Shown here in pieces: positions 1 through 9,618 of a stretch of DNA of 64,000 nucleotides (the stretch's first letter is position 1; the number at the start of each line of letters is the position of its first letter). The stretch covers positions 250,833 through 314,832 of the forward strand of contig NZ_CM002139.1 in the NCBI RefSeq assembly GCF_000454545.1. The letters are read 5' to 3'. The position numbers and the translations under genes were made by a program. The notes beneath the pieces were generated by a model. The model was not told the DNA's origin. It saw nothing but the letters and a program-made list of their open reading frames with translations, and did no database searches. The DNA comes from Xanthomonas cassavae CFBP 4642 (lineage in GTDB: Bacteria > Pseudomonadota > Gammaproteobacteria > Xanthomonadales > Xanthomonadaceae).

Positions 1-1
1 G

Positions 2-1687
2 GCGTTGTTGCAGGTGCTCGATACCGAGTCCGAACCGTTCTTCGATGCGCTGGCCGCCGCCGCGCAAGCCATCGCCGGCACGCCGATCGCGCTGGTGTCG
101 CTGGTGGACGAACATCGGCAGTGGTGGAAGGCCAACATCGGCGTGCCGGGCGCGTCCGAGACCCCGCGCGAGCTGGCGTTCTGCGCCCACGCCATCCAGG
201 ACGATGCGGTGATGGAGGTGCCCGATGCGCCGGCCGATCCGCGCTTCAGCCACAACGCCCTGGTCACCGATGCGCCCGGCATCCGCTATTACGCCGGTGC
301 GCCGATCGTGCTGTCCGATGGTCTGCGCATGGGCACGGTGTGCGTGATCGACAAGCGCCCACGGCAGTTGCTGCCGGCCCAGCTGGAGGCCTTGCAGCAA
401 CTGGCCAGGGTGGCTGCCGAAGGGCTGGAACAGCGGCGCGAGATGCTCGAGCGCGCCGACACCAATGCCCGGCTCGAGCAACGGCTGCGCGAGAGCGAGG
501 CGTTCCTGGAACGTACCGGGCGGGTGGCCGGCGTGGGTGGCTGGGAAGTGGATGTCGGCACCGGCACGCTGACCTGGTCGGACGAGACCTGCCGGATGCA
601 CGACCTGCCACCGGGCTACCAGCCCACCCTTGGCGAGGCCATTGCCTTCTATCCGCTGGAAGCGCGCGCGGTGATCACCGAGGCGGTGGACACCTGCGTC
701 AACCAGGGCATTCCCTGGGACCTGGAGCTGCCGCTGATCGGCAGCACCGGCCGCCACCTGTGGGTGCACAGCACCGGCGCGGTGGAACATGTGGATGGCC
801 GCATGCGCCTGATCGGCGCGATCCAGGACGTCACCGACCGCCACCGTGCAGTGGATGCGCTGGCCGCCAGCGAACGCAAGTTCCGCAAGATGTTCCAGTA
901 CAGCCTGGGCCTGATCTGTACCCACGACATGGATGGCCAGCTGGTCAGCGTGAACCCGGCGGCGGCACGCTCGCTGGGCCGCAGCGTGGAGGAGATGGAG
1001 GGCTGCTCGCTGTTCGAGCTGATCCGCACGGAGCGGCATGACGGCCTGCGCGGCTATCTCTCGCGCATGGTGCTCGATGGCCAGGATTCGGGGGTGATCG
1101 AGCTGGTGGCCCGCGATGGTAGCCTGCGTCACTGGAAATACCACAACGTGCTCGACGTGGAGGCCGATGCCACCATGGTGCTGGCGCATGCCCAGGACAT
1201 CACCAATCAGCACCAGCAGGAAAAACAGCTGCTGGAATGGTCGTTCACCGACCCGCTGACCAATTGCTTCAACCGCCGCTTCCTGGACGACCTGGACAAG
1301 CGCGACGCCAGCGTGCGCTGGGGCTGCGTGGTGGTGGATCTGGACAAGTTCAAACTGGTCAACGACACCTACGGCCACCAGCGAGGTGATGAGGTGCTGG
1401 TGCAGATGGCCTGGTTCCTCAATGACCCGCTGCGTCGCCAGGACCACCTGGTGCGGCTGGGCGGCGATGAATTTCTGGTGCTGCTGCACGAGGCCAGCGA
1501 GCCGCAGCTGGAAGCGCTGGTGCGCAGCTACCTCGCGGGCAGCGACGAGGCGCCGATCCTGTTCACCCTGGGCACCGCCTTGCGTCAGCCGGGCGAGACA
1601 CTGACCGCAGTGGTCGACCGGGCCGACCGTTCGCTCTACGCGACCCGGCGCGCGCGACGCGGCACGGGCGTCAACGACGCGCGTTAG
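2..1687 (+). CDS. GAF-PAS-PAS-GGDEF diguanylate cyclase (5' end outside window)
   Basis: Predicted diguanylate cyclase making c-di-GMP in response to a signal sensed by its N-terminal domains. A GAF domain covers about residues 10-140, followed by two PAS domains (about 165-280 and 290-400) and a C-terminal GGDEF domain (about 425-555). The active-site motif is an intact GGDEF near residue 485. RRQD lies five residues upstream of it and fits the RxxD inhibitory I-site, so product feedback inhibition is expected. No EAL domain or membrane segment is seen. The reading frame is open to the window edge, so the true start is probably upstream. The input signal is unknown. Confidence 0.9.
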   Translation, partial: ALLQVLDTESEPFFDALAAAAQAIAGTPIALVSLVDEHRQWWKANIGVPGASETPRELAFCAHAIQDDAVMEVPDAPADPRFSHNALVTDAPGIRYYAGAPIVLSDGLRMGTVCVIDKRPRQLLPAQLEALQQLARVAAEGLEQRREMLERADTNARLEQRLRESEAFLERTGRVAGVGGWEVDVGTGTLTWSDETCRMHDLPPGYQPTLGEAIAFYPLEARAVITEAVDTCVNQGIPWDLELPLIGSTGRHLWVHSTGAVEHVDGRMRLIGAIQDVTDRHRAVDALAASERKFRKMFQYSLGLICTHDMDGQLVSVNPAAARSLGRSVEEMEGCSLFELIRTERHDGLRGYLSRMVLDGQDSGVIELVARDGSLRHWKYHNVLDVEADATMVLAHAQDITNQHQQEKQLLEWSFTDPLTNCFNRRFLDDLDKRDASVRWGCVVVDLDKFKLVNDTYGHQRGDEVLVQMAWFLNDPLRRQDHLVRLGGDEFLVLLHEASEPQLEALVRSYLAGSDEAPILFTLGTALRQPGETLTAVVDRADRSLYATRRARRGTGVNDAR

Positions 1688-1788
1688 CTGTGATCTCTCA
1701 GTAGGTTGTTCATCCAGGGCCGATCTGGAAGATGGGGGTTACCACACCAACCCAGCCCCCAGGAGCCCCGGATGACGTCGATGCCTGC

Positions 1789-2008
1789 GACGTTCACCCG
1801 CGGGTCGTCGCCAAGCGCGCCCTAGCGCTCAACGCCGTCGCGCTCATCCTTTTCCACGATCGCCCAAGCGGAAATCCCGAGCCAAGCGGACCGCAAGGTC
1901 ACCGAGCGTCTGCAGCAGGCGCTGGCACTTCTCGACATCCGGGTACTCGACCCCCTGGTCATCGGCGACCGGAAGAGCGTCAGCTTGGCGGCAAGGGGGT
2001 GGGCATAG
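1789..2008 (+). pseudogene. Degenerate RadC-like JAB-domain gene fragment
   Basis: Two overlapping frames together spell the C-terminal half of a RadC/DUF2466-type JAB domain. The first frame reads [20 protein letters not shown] and then [12 protein letters not shown], where the family has HNHPSG. After a frameshift near 1885 the second frame reads [20 protein letters not shown] and ends [14 protein letters not shown]. The upstream half is missing and the metal-binding HxH is damaged, so this is a relic. Full-length copies are often carried on plasmids and genomic islands, which suggests past mobile DNA. The rest of 1688-2226 shows nothing I can name. Confidence 0.75.
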
Positions 2009-2226
2009 CCCACCCCTCACCGATGTAGTCCGCCGTCATCGACGCGAGCATGCGGCGAGCGCATGTTCTGCACTCCAAGGGAAGCCCCGGAGGCGGGATG
2101 GCTGCCTGCAACGCGCTGATGCTCCTTAGTTTTTGGGATCGCTAGACCTGCCCGTGTCTAGCCAGTGCAAAGTAGGTAAGCTCTTCTTGAAGAGGACGCA
2201 GCGCCAACATGGATAGGAAGTAACGC

Positions 2227-2868
2227 ATGGTAGAGACGACCGAGAACCAGCCAAAGCCCGGGGAATTCTTTACCCTTGAGCCCGATGCGCTCAGGGGCGG
2301 CCCCGGGCACGGTGTAGTGTTTGAGAACCGCAAAGCTCTGATCACTCCGCCTCGGCTCATCTTGCGGCCAGAAGAGGGAGGCTTCCCGCCGCTTCGAGAG
2401 ATTCCGCGCCTGGTTTACCACCCCAACGAGGGGGCTTTGCCCCAAGACCTAGAAGGCGGATTTAGCGGCTATTGGCTGATGTCCGAAAGGCTCCGCAAGG
2501 TGATGGATTCTGTGGACCCCAATGCGTTCGTCTTTGTGGAGGCCGACTATCGACTTGCGGATGGCTCAGCGGGTCCGATGTTCTTCCTCTGCGATGTGGT
2601 GCGAACAGTAGATGCTCTCGACGAAGATGTTTCTCAGCTCAACATCATCATCAGCGATGAGTTTGTTGAGGGGAAGTATTACGACCTGACCGGTGATGTG
2701 CGCCTCGCTTTCAAGAAAGATGTTCTCGGTTCGGCTCATGTCTTCCGTTTGCCTTATCACGGCATGGTCTTCTGCGACCGCGTATTCAAGCATGCTGTCG
2801 AGGCTGCAGGCATTGGTGACCAAAGCGGGTCCGATGGGCTTTGGTTTGATGACGTGGTGGATAGCTAG
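2227..2868 (+). CDS. Imm11/DUF1629-like protein, copy 1 (candidate immunity protein)
   Basis: A soluble protein of 213 aa without signal peptide or membrane segment. It resembles the DUF1629/Imm11 family of immunity proteins that accompany polymorphic toxins; the SGYWLMSERLRKVM stretch near residue 80 is the most family-like part. It is nearly collinear with the next gene, which is a clear duplication. The ATG is preceded by an AGGAAG ribosome binding site, and the second copy has the same arrangement. Both precede a frameshifted nuclease-type T4SS effector gene on the same strand, so protection against that toxin is a reasonable guess. Family assignment is by eye and function is inferred. 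Confidence 0.65.
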   Translation: MVETTENQPKPGEFFTLEPDALRGGPGHGVVFENRKALITPPRLILRPEEGGFPPLREIPRLVYHPNEGALPQDLEGGFSGYWLMSERLRKVMDSVDPNAFVFVEADYRLADGSAGPMFFLCDVVRTVDALDEDVSQLNIIISDEFVEGKYYDLTGDVRLAFKKDVLGSAHVFRLPYHGMVFCDRVFKHAVEAAGIGDQSGSDGLWFDDVVDS

Positions 2869-3046
2869 GTCCCGCAAAGAGACAACGAGAACGGAATCCG
2901 AGCCATTTCTAACTATCAGACCTTCTCCTAGAGCGAGCAGCACAGTGTTGCCCTTTTGCCTTCTTGTCTGCCCAGGTCGGCGATCGGGACGGTAGACTCT
3001 GCCCGACTGAGATGGTGAGCATACCCAGATGGACGGGAGGCAACGC

Positions 3047-3688
3047 ATGGAAACAACAATGATCAATGAACCCAAAAAAGGTGAGTTCTTCCTCCTTCGC
3101 CCCGATGCTCGCCGGGTGGGCAAAGGCCACGGTGTGGTCTTTGAAAACCGAGACGCACTCCTGACTGCTCCCAGACTCGTTTTGAAGCCGGAAAGTGGGG
3201 GCTTCCCACCCTTCCGGGAGACTCCCCGGTTGTTTTATCAACCTAGCGAAGGCGTGCTGCCACAGGACCTAGAGGGCGGCTTCAGCGGCTACTGGTTGGT
3301 TTCCGAACGTCTGCGTCGTGTGATGGAATCAGTGGATGCCGAAGCCTTCGCCTTCGCTGATGCTGACTATCGTTTAGCCGATGGCTCGAAGGGTCCGAAC
3401 GTCTATCTGTGCGATGTGATCCGCACGGTGGATGCGCTGGACGAGTGCGCTTCCATGCTCAACATCGAGGTCAGTGACGATTTTGAGGAGGGCAAGTATT
3501 ACGACCTCACAGGCGAAATCCGCTTGGCTTTCAGGCGTGATGTGCTGGGAGATGCACACGTCTTTAGGTTGCCTTTTCATGGAGGGGTCTTTTGCGACCG
3601 AGTATTTAAGGATGCTGTGGAAGCAGCAGGTATTGGCACCGATGCACAATCGAACGGCCTCTGGTTCTACGATCTAGTCAACCGCTAA
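3047..3688 (+). CDS. Imm11/DUF1629-like protein, copy 2 (tandem paralogue)
   Basis: A 213-aa paralogue of the preceding gene, matching it through most of its length (for example LPQDLEGGFSGYWL, EGKYYDLTG and VFCDRVFK). I chose the ATG at 3047 rather than an upstream alternative start at 3029 because GGGAGG sits six bases before it and the start then matches copy 1. The largest differences are in the first 15 residues and around residues 100-150, where duplicated immunity genes typically diverge to match different toxins. It ends 36 bases before the toxin-like reading frame. Cytoplasmic immunity function is inferred from family and context. Confidence 0.65.
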   Translation: METTMINEPKKGEFFLLRPDARRVGKGHGVVFENRDALLTAPRLVLKPESGGFPPFRETPRLFYQPSEGVLPQDLEGGFSGYWLVSERLRRVMESVDAEAFAFADADYRLADGSKGPNVYLCDVIRTVDALDECASMLNIEVSDDFEEGKYYDLTGEIRLAFRRDVLGDAHVFRLPFHGGVFCDRVFKDAVEAAGIGTDAQSNGLWFYDLVNR

Positions 3689-3724
3689 AGCGAGCGACAA
3701 TGTCGCAAGGAAGGAGCCTGATCC

Positions 3725-5211
3725 GTGCCGAACTACCGAACGCTTTTTCAGGACCACCACAACATTGAGCAGCAGACGCTGAAGAACAGCGAGTTGCTTG
3801 ATGAGCTTCGGCGGGCGGGGAAGTTCGATATCCACGCACCGGAAAACCGATTGTTCCTTCCTGCCAGTCCCCAGTTTGCACAAACAATTGGGGTTACGCC
3901 GCATAGCGGTGGCCCACTTGGAGAATACCAAAGTGGGATACTGCTTCGCTTGGAGAGGCTTCAGAAGACCCGTGATGGTCGAGCTGCCTTGAGTGGTGAC
4001 CCAGATGCGATGGATCGCATTGTTCGGCGCGTTGAAGAGCTACGCGATACGGTCAAGGTCGGGCTGATCAATGGTGATCTGAACACCAATACGCCCGTTG
4101 GTTTAAGCCCTGCGCAGACCAATCAGAAGGTTCAAGACTTTTCCGCGATATCCCGACCTACCAGCAAACCCATGCCCGACAAATTGAAGCCCTAAAAAGC
4201 TTCACGGGGATAGACCACGGCTGGGGCGCCGTCGCGCACTCTGAGTCGCGCATCGTTTCCGCGCTCAACCAGATCCAGGTCAGCAATAGCGCCATCATCC
4301 GGGGCGGCGACCTCCAACTCCAGCGCAGCGGGTTGTCGCTCGCTATCGCCAATGCGCACCACGATGGACGCGTGGTCTTTTCAGAGCAGGGCATCCTCAA
4401 GGTCGAGCAGACCCTGGGCAAGGAGGCCGCACACAACCTGCGCGTTCCCCGAGGTCAACGCGGTGCCGCATCCATGGACGTGCTGCTCGGTACAGCGTCG
4501 GCCAGCACCTTGGTGCGATCCGGCGGCTTGCTGGCCACCGGGGCAGACGCAGTGCTGACTGCCCGCCGTTCCGCCGAGTTGCTGGAACAGGGCAATGCCA
4601 CGGCCGCGCAGTCCGAGGTCACCCATGCCTTGGCCCGTAACGTCGGCGGCTGGGCCGGTGGTGCGTCCACAGCCGCAGCGCTGGGCGGTAGCGGCTTCGT
4701 GCCTGCGGCGTTGGTGGTCGGCGATGCGCTGTTGATGAGCAAGGCGTTCGACAAGGGCGCCGATCTGCTGGACAACCGCGCCATCTACCACCAGAGCGAC
4801 AAAGCGGGCGTAGACTGGCAGTTCAACGGTCGCAACTGGCAACGCGAAGCGGCCATCGAGCTCCTCGCCCAGGATGAGCGCCGCACGACCAACGAGCAGC
4901 CCGTGGTCGCCAGCTATGAGAAATCCCAGGAACTGGGCGCGCTTGCCAACGCCAAGGCAGTGGAGTTGGCACTGGGCAAGGCTCCTCCCCCGCAGGACCC
5001 GTTCAACCTCCCTGCACGGGCCAGCGACCAAGTCGGATTGGACAACCAGAACTGGCACCGCAATCCCGAGAGCCAGGCATGGGAACACCAAGTCAAAACC
5101 GCCGTGTCCGGTGCCAACGACCGGGGCACGGTGGAGGCTGCGCGCGGTGCGCCCGCCGTGGACGTACACGCGCCCGTCTGCCGATGCGAAGCAGCACTCG
5201 CCATCGGCTGA
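3725..5211 (+). pseudogene. Frameshifted XVIPCD-type T4SS effector with AHH/HNH-EndoVII-like nuclease domain
   Basis: A GTG start follows an AAGGAAGGA ribosome binding site. Residues 1-110 look like an AHH-type HNH/Endonuclease VII nuclease: a DHH near residue 10, then FDIHAPENRLFLP and PHSGGPLGEYQ. The frame stops at 4195, but the other frame continues the protein from FRDIPTYQQTHARQIEALK through 5211. Frames rejoin if one T is restored in the T run at 4139-4142. The second part (HGWGAVAHSESRIVSALNQ onwards) resembles the middle of Xanthomonas antibacterial T4SS effectors. After about 5127 it stops resembling them and no C-terminal XVIPCD export domain is seen. Likely inactive, unless the indel is a sequencing error. 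Confidence 0.65.
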
Positions 5212-5341
5212 CGGTGAGGGCGGTTGTGGGGTCGGTCGTTGTTCGCGCACGCTTGATCGCGCCGGTCGCCGCGCCCTGCAGCGGCCGGCATGCGTCATTC
5301 CACCTGCGGCCTTGGTCGCCCTCTCCCCCGAGGTGTCTTGC

Positions 5342-7819
5342 ATGCTCCCCGCTGTTGCCTCTCACCGCGCTTGGTCGCGTCTTTCATCAACGCCGCTGTG
5401 GCGCCGCGCCGCCGCCAGCCTATGCCTGCTAGGTGTCACCCTCGCTGGCCCGCTGGCTGCGCAGGACCCGGCGCAGGTCAACACCTTCATCGGCAGCAAG
5501 GACGACGGCAATACCTTCCCCGGTGCGTCGGCCCCGTCAGGCCTGATCCAGGTCAGCCCGATCGGCGCGCACTACGCCGGCTGGCGCTATGACGACCCAA
5601 GCATCCGCGGCTTCGGGCATTCGTTCCTGTCCGGCGCCGGATGCTGGGAGCAGGGCGGGCAGGTCTCGGTGTTGCCGGTGACCGGCCGCATCGGTCCCGG
5701 CGGCGACTTCGACACCGCCGATGCCAAGGCCTTCGACCAGAAGCGCTACGCCGCGCGTTTCACGCATGACGGCGAAGTGGGGCAGGCCGGCTACTACAAG
5801 GTGCGGCTCACCGATTACGGCGGTATCGATGCCGAAGCCAGCGCGCTCACCCGCGCCGCGGTCGAGCGCTATACCTTCGCGCCCGGCGCCGACACCGGTC
5901 ATGTGCTGGTCAACGTGGCCCAGGCCAACGACCGCCACGTGGTGATCGGCAGCCAGGTGCAGCTGGTCGGCGACCGCGTGGTCGAAGGCAAGCTGGTCAC
6001 GCAGAGTTTCTGCGGCGGCCACGAATACACCACCTGGTTCCGGCTGGAATTCGACCGTCCGTTTACGGCGCACGGTATCTGGGGCGAAGACGGCGGCGTG
6101 CCCGACGCGCGTCACGGCATGGGCGGCGAACTCAAACCCAATGGCGCCTGGCTCAGCTTTCCGCTGGGCACCGACAAGGACGCGCGCGCAGTGACCGTGG
6201 TCAGCGCGATCTCGCATGTGGATGCCGAAGGCGCCCGCAGCAATCTGCGTGCCGATGGCATGCAGGGCGGCAAACTGCTGAGCCTTGCGCAGATGCGCCA
6301 GCGCGCGCAGCAGGCCTGGCGTAGCGAGCTGGCCAGTCTGCAGCTGGAGGGCGCCAGCAGCGATGACCGCAGCGTGGCCTATACCGCGCTGTATCACGCG
6401 CTGCTGCAACCGCTCACCGGCAGCGATGCCGATGGCCGCTACCGCGGCTACGACGATGCCATCCACCGCGCCGAGGGCTGGACCTACTACGAATACTTTT
6501 CGCTGTGGGACACCTACCGCTCGCAGAACCAGTTGCTGGCCTTGCTGCGCCCGCAGCGCGCGCGCGACATCGGCCGTTCGCTGCTGGCCATCCACCGGCA
6601 GGGCGGTTGGTTGCCGCGCTGGGGCTATGCCAACTACGACACCAACATCATGACCGGCGATCCGGTGACGCCCTTCCTGGTCGACCTGTGGCGCTTGGGC
6701 GCGCTGCAGGGCAATGAGGCCGAGGCCTACGCGGCGCTGCGCCAGAACGCCTTCGGCCAACCGCCAATCAACTCGCGGCATTCCGGGCGCTCGGGCAATG
6801 CGAGTTATCTCGCCAACGGCTTCGTGCAATACGACCGCGCGTTTCCCTCCAAGGGCATGGACGTGGACCCGCACCACGGCGGCTCGGCCACGCTGGAATA
6901 CGCGCTGGCCGATTGCGCGCTGGCACAGATGGCCCACGCCCTGGGCCATGCCGACGACAGTACGCAGCTGCGCGCGCGCGGCGGCAACTGGCACCGCGTC
7001 TGGGACGCCACCGTGCGCGATGCGGATACCGGCTTTGCCGGCTTCCCGCGTCCGCGTCTGGAAGATGGCAGCTGGTACGCGCCGGCCAACGACCAGTACA
7101 GCCCACGCTCGCAGCACGGCTTCCATGAAGGGACCGCCTGGCAATACCAGTGGCTGGTGCAACAGGACATCCCCGGCATGCTGCAGGCCATGCACGGCAC
7201 CGAACAGGCAGGCAAACGCCTGGACACCTTCTTCGCCTACGACGACCTGCTCAAGGACCCGCTCGATGGCGCACGCACGCACTGGGTGGTCGGCCCGTAC
7301 AGCTACTACAACCAGTACCGCTACAACCCCAACAACGAACCGGACCTGCACGCGCCATGGATGTATACGCTGATCGGCCAGCCGTGGAAGACCGCCACCG
7401 TGGTGCGCGCCGCGCAGCAGTTGTTCACCAACGCGCCCAATGGCGTCACTGGTAACGACGACCTCGGCACCATGTCCGCCTGGTACCTGTTCAGCGCCCT
7501 GGGCCTGTATCCGGCGGTGCCGGGCAGCGGCCAATTCCTGCTGCACACCCCGCGCTTCAAACGCGCCACGCTAGACCTGGGCAATGGCAAGCGCCTGCGC
7601 ATCGACGCCCCCGGCGCCGACGGGCGCGCGCTGCAGTACGTGGAAGGCGTGCGCCTCAACGGCAAACCGCAGCCGCAGGTGTTCCTGGACTGGGCGCAGT
7701 TGCAGCAGGGCGGCACGTTGTTGTTTGCGCTCACCAGGCAGGCCCCCACGCAAGGCTGGGGTACCCAGGCCGATGCACTCCCGACCTCGTTCTGCGCCAC
7801 ACCTGCAGCAGCGCAGTGA
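5342..7819 (+). CDS. GH92 family alpha-mannosidase, secreted
   Basis: An 825-aa glycoside hydrolase of family 92, calcium-dependent exo-acting alpha-mannosidases that trim mannose from N-glycans and related glycans. The ATG at 5342 gives an N-terminal hydrophobic signal ending near PLAAQDP. Family signatures are VNTFIGSKDDGNTFPGA at the mature N-terminus, GHSFLSGAGC, WDTYRSQNQL, HEGTAWQYQW (acid-containing region) and GNDDLGTMSAWYLFSALG, whose acidic residues fit the catalytic-base region. It stands alone on this strand and is probably periplasmic, acting on plant-derived glycans. Specificity for a linkage cannot be read from sequence. Confidence 0.92.
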   Translation: MLPAVASHRAWSRLSSTPLWRRAAASLCLLGVTLAGPLAAQDPAQVNTFIGSKDDGNTFPGASAPSGLIQVSPIGAHYAGWRYDDPSIRGFGHSFLSGAGCWEQGGQVSVLPVTGRIGPGGDFDTADAKAFDQKRYAARFTHDGEVGQAGYYKVRLTDYGGIDAEASALTRAAVERYTFAPGADTGHVLVNVAQANDRHVVIGSQVQLVGDRVVEGKLVTQSFCGGHEYTTWFRLEFDRPFTAHGIWGEDGGVPDARHGMGGELKPNGAWLSFPLGTDKDARAVTVVSAISHVDAEGARSNLRADGMQGGKLLSLAQMRQRAQQAWRSELASLQLEGASSDDRSVAYTALYHALLQPLTGSDADGRYRGYDDAIHRAEGWTYYEYFSLWDTYRSQNQLLALLRPQRARDIGRSLLAIHRQGGWLPRWGYANYDTNIMTGDPVTPFLVDLWRLGALQGNEAEAYAALRQNAFGQPPINSRHSGRSGNASYLANGFVQYDRAFPSKGMDVDPHHGGSATLEYALADCALAQMAHALGHADDSTQLRARGGNWHRVWDATVRDADTGFAGFPRPRLEDGSWYAPANDQYSPRSQHGFHEGTAWQYQWLVQQDIPGMLQAMHGTEQAGKRLDTFFAYDDLLKDPLDGARTHWVVGPYSYYNQYRYNPNNEPDLHAPWMYTLIGQPWKTATVVRAAQQLFTNAPNGVTGNDDLGTMSAWYLFSALGLYPAVPGSGQFLLHTPRFKRATLDLGNGKRLRIDAPGADGRALQYVEGVRLNGKPQPQVFLDWAQLQQGGTLLFALTRQAPTQGWGTQADALPTSFCATPAAAQ

Positions 7820-7876
7820 CCAGCACGTGCTCCTGATCCGCCGGATGCCCCTGATCCATGGCCCGGTAGATGAAAG

Positions 7877-8065
7877 CCCCTCTCCTGCGGGGTGAAAAGG
7901 CACAGCTTGCGCGCTACTGGCGCGCGGAGCAGGGGTTGGGGTGAGGGTACGGGGCAAAGCCACTGACCAACCTGGATGACACGAAGCTTCGCCCGTACCC
8001 TCATCCGGCCCTTCGGGCCACCTTCTCCCCCATGAAGGGGGACAATGTCCCGCCGGGAGAAGGGA
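7877..8065. repeat. Composite palindromic CCCCTCTCC/GGGGTGAGGG repeat between convergent genes
   Basis: The intergenic stretch contains CCCCTCTCC-type arms, GGTTGGGGTGAGGGTACGGG and, further on, an inverted counterpart CCCGTACCCTCATCCGGCCC ending in GGGAGAAGGG. The same words recur inside recB and recD in this window, so this is a dispersed repeat family. It could fold into long hairpins and might act as a bidirectional terminator between the convergent mannosidase and permease genes. Confidence 0.7.
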
Positions 8066-8113
8066 CTGGTCGGCGTCGCGCAACCCAGCTGAAAGCGTCC
8101 TCTCAACAACGCC

Positions 8114-9529
8114 TCACCCGGCCTGGTTCAACCGGCTATTGCGCCGCCCATACGCCAGATACACCACCACGCCCAGCGCATTCCACAGCAGGAACCACCC
8201 CTGCGTCTTGCTCGGCAGGCTCCAGAACAGATACAGGCAGCCCAGGATCGCCACCGGTCCCACCACCCAGGCCAGCGGTGTGCGGAACGCCCGCGCGCGG
8301 CCAGGCTCGCGCACGCGCAACACCAACAGGCATGCCGCCACCGCGGTGAACGCCGCCAACGTGCCGGCATTGGCCAGCGCGGCGATCTCGTCCAGCCGCG
8401 CCACGCCCGCCAGTGCCGCCACCAGCACCGCGGTGAACAGCGTGATCGCCACCGGTGTGCCGGTGCGCGCGTTGACCTTGGACAAGCCGCGCGGCAACAG
8501 CCCGTCGCGCGACATCACGAAGAAGATCCGGCTCTGCCCATACAGGAACGCCAGCAACACGGTTGGCAGCGCAATGATCGCCACCGCGCCGATTACCAAT
8601 GCGGCCTTGCCGTGGCCGAGTTCGCGCAGGATCAGCGCCAGCGGTTCCGGGCTCTTGCCGAACACGGTAAAGCTCATCGCGCCGACTGCGGCCAGCGCCA
8701 CCAGCACGTAGATCAGCGTGCAGCCGATCATCGAGCCGACGATGCCGATCGACAGATCGCGCCCCGGGTTCTTGGTCTCCTCGGCCGCTGTGGAAATCGC
8801 ATCGAACCCGTAGAACGCAAAGAAGATGATCGCCGCTGCCGCCATCACCCCGCGCTCCACGCCATCCGGGCCCATCGTCTTGGAGAAACCGTACGGCATG
8901 AACGGCTGCAGATTCGCGCTGTTGAAGGCCGGCAAGGCGATCGCCACGAACACGCCCAGCGCGATGATCTTCAGCAACACCAGCACCGCGTTGAGCGTGG
9001 CGCTTTCCTTGGTGCCGGCCATCAGCATGCCGGCGACCAGGAAGGTGATCACCACTGCCGGCAGGTTCACGATGCCGCCGGCATGCGGCCCGGCAATCAG
9101 CGTCTGGGGCACTTCCACCCCCAGCCACTGCAGGAACCCGACGAAATAGCCCGACCAGCCCACCGCCACCGTGCTGACCACCAGCGAATATTCCAGCACC
9201 AGGCTCCAGCCCACTACCCAGGCGATGCTCTCGCCCAGCGCGGTGTAGCTGTACGTGTACGCGCTGCCGGCGGCCGGCATCATCGTGGCCATTTCCGCAT
9301 ACGCCAGCGCCGCGCAGGCGCAGACGATGCCGGCCGCCAGGAACGACAGCAGCACCGCGGGGCCGGCCTTGTCGGCGCCCACGCCGATCAACGTATAGAT
9401 GCCGGTGCCGACGATAGCGCCGATGCCCAGTGCGATCAGATGCGGCCAGCTCAGGCTGCGGACCAGTTGCCGCCCGGCCTCGTGCACGGTGACCTGATCG
9501 ATGGATTTGCGCCTCAGCCAAGACGACAT
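8114..9529 (-). CDS. APC-superfamily cationic amino-acid permease
   Basis: A 471-aa inner-membrane transporter of the amino acid-polyamine-organocation superfamily, CAT-like. It has about 12 hydrophobic segments. Family features are GIGAIVGTGIYTLIGVGA in the first segment, the substrate-binding unwound glycine stretch, and AFYGFDAISTAAEETKNPGRD in the middle. I chose the ATG at 9529 (MSSWLRRKSIDQ) because GAGG precedes it; the frame extends far upstream but that part overlaps unrelated sequence. Single gene, no operon partner. Substrate is inferred only at family level. Confidence 0.9.
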   Translation of the reverse strand: MSSWLRRKSIDQVTVHEAGRQLVRSLSWPHLIALGIGAIVGTGIYTLIGVGADKAGPAVLLSFLAAGIVCACAALAYAEMATMMPAAGSAYTYSYTALGESIAWVVGWSLVLEYSLVVSTVAVGWSGYFVGFLQWLGVEVPQTLIAGPHAGGIVNLPAVVITFLVAGMLMAGTKESATLNAVLVLLKIIALGVFVAIALPAFNSANLQPFMPYGFSKTMGPDGVERGVMAAAAIIFFAFYGFDAISTAAEETKNPGRDLSIGIVGSMIGCTLIYVLVALAAVGAMSFTVFGKSPEPLALILRELGHGKAALVIGAVAIIALPTVLLAFLYGQSRIFFVMSRDGLLPRGLSKVNARTGTPVAITLFTAVLVAALAGVARLDEIAALANAGTLAAFTAVAACLLVLRVREPGRARAFRTPLAWVVGPVAILGCLYLFWSLPSKTQGWFLLWNALGVVVYLAYGRRNSRLNQAG

Positions 9530-9618
9530 GCGAACCTCGCGGGAATCAAGAGAATGTGCGAGTGTCGCCCAACGCAGCGCAGCAAAGCTATTGGTCCAAG
9601 CCCACCCCCGATCCCAGC

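Noticed and set aside
5537..7546. 669-codon minus-strand frame opposite the GH92 gene
   Set aside because: Shadow of the mannosidase; no start signal, no family, biased composition.
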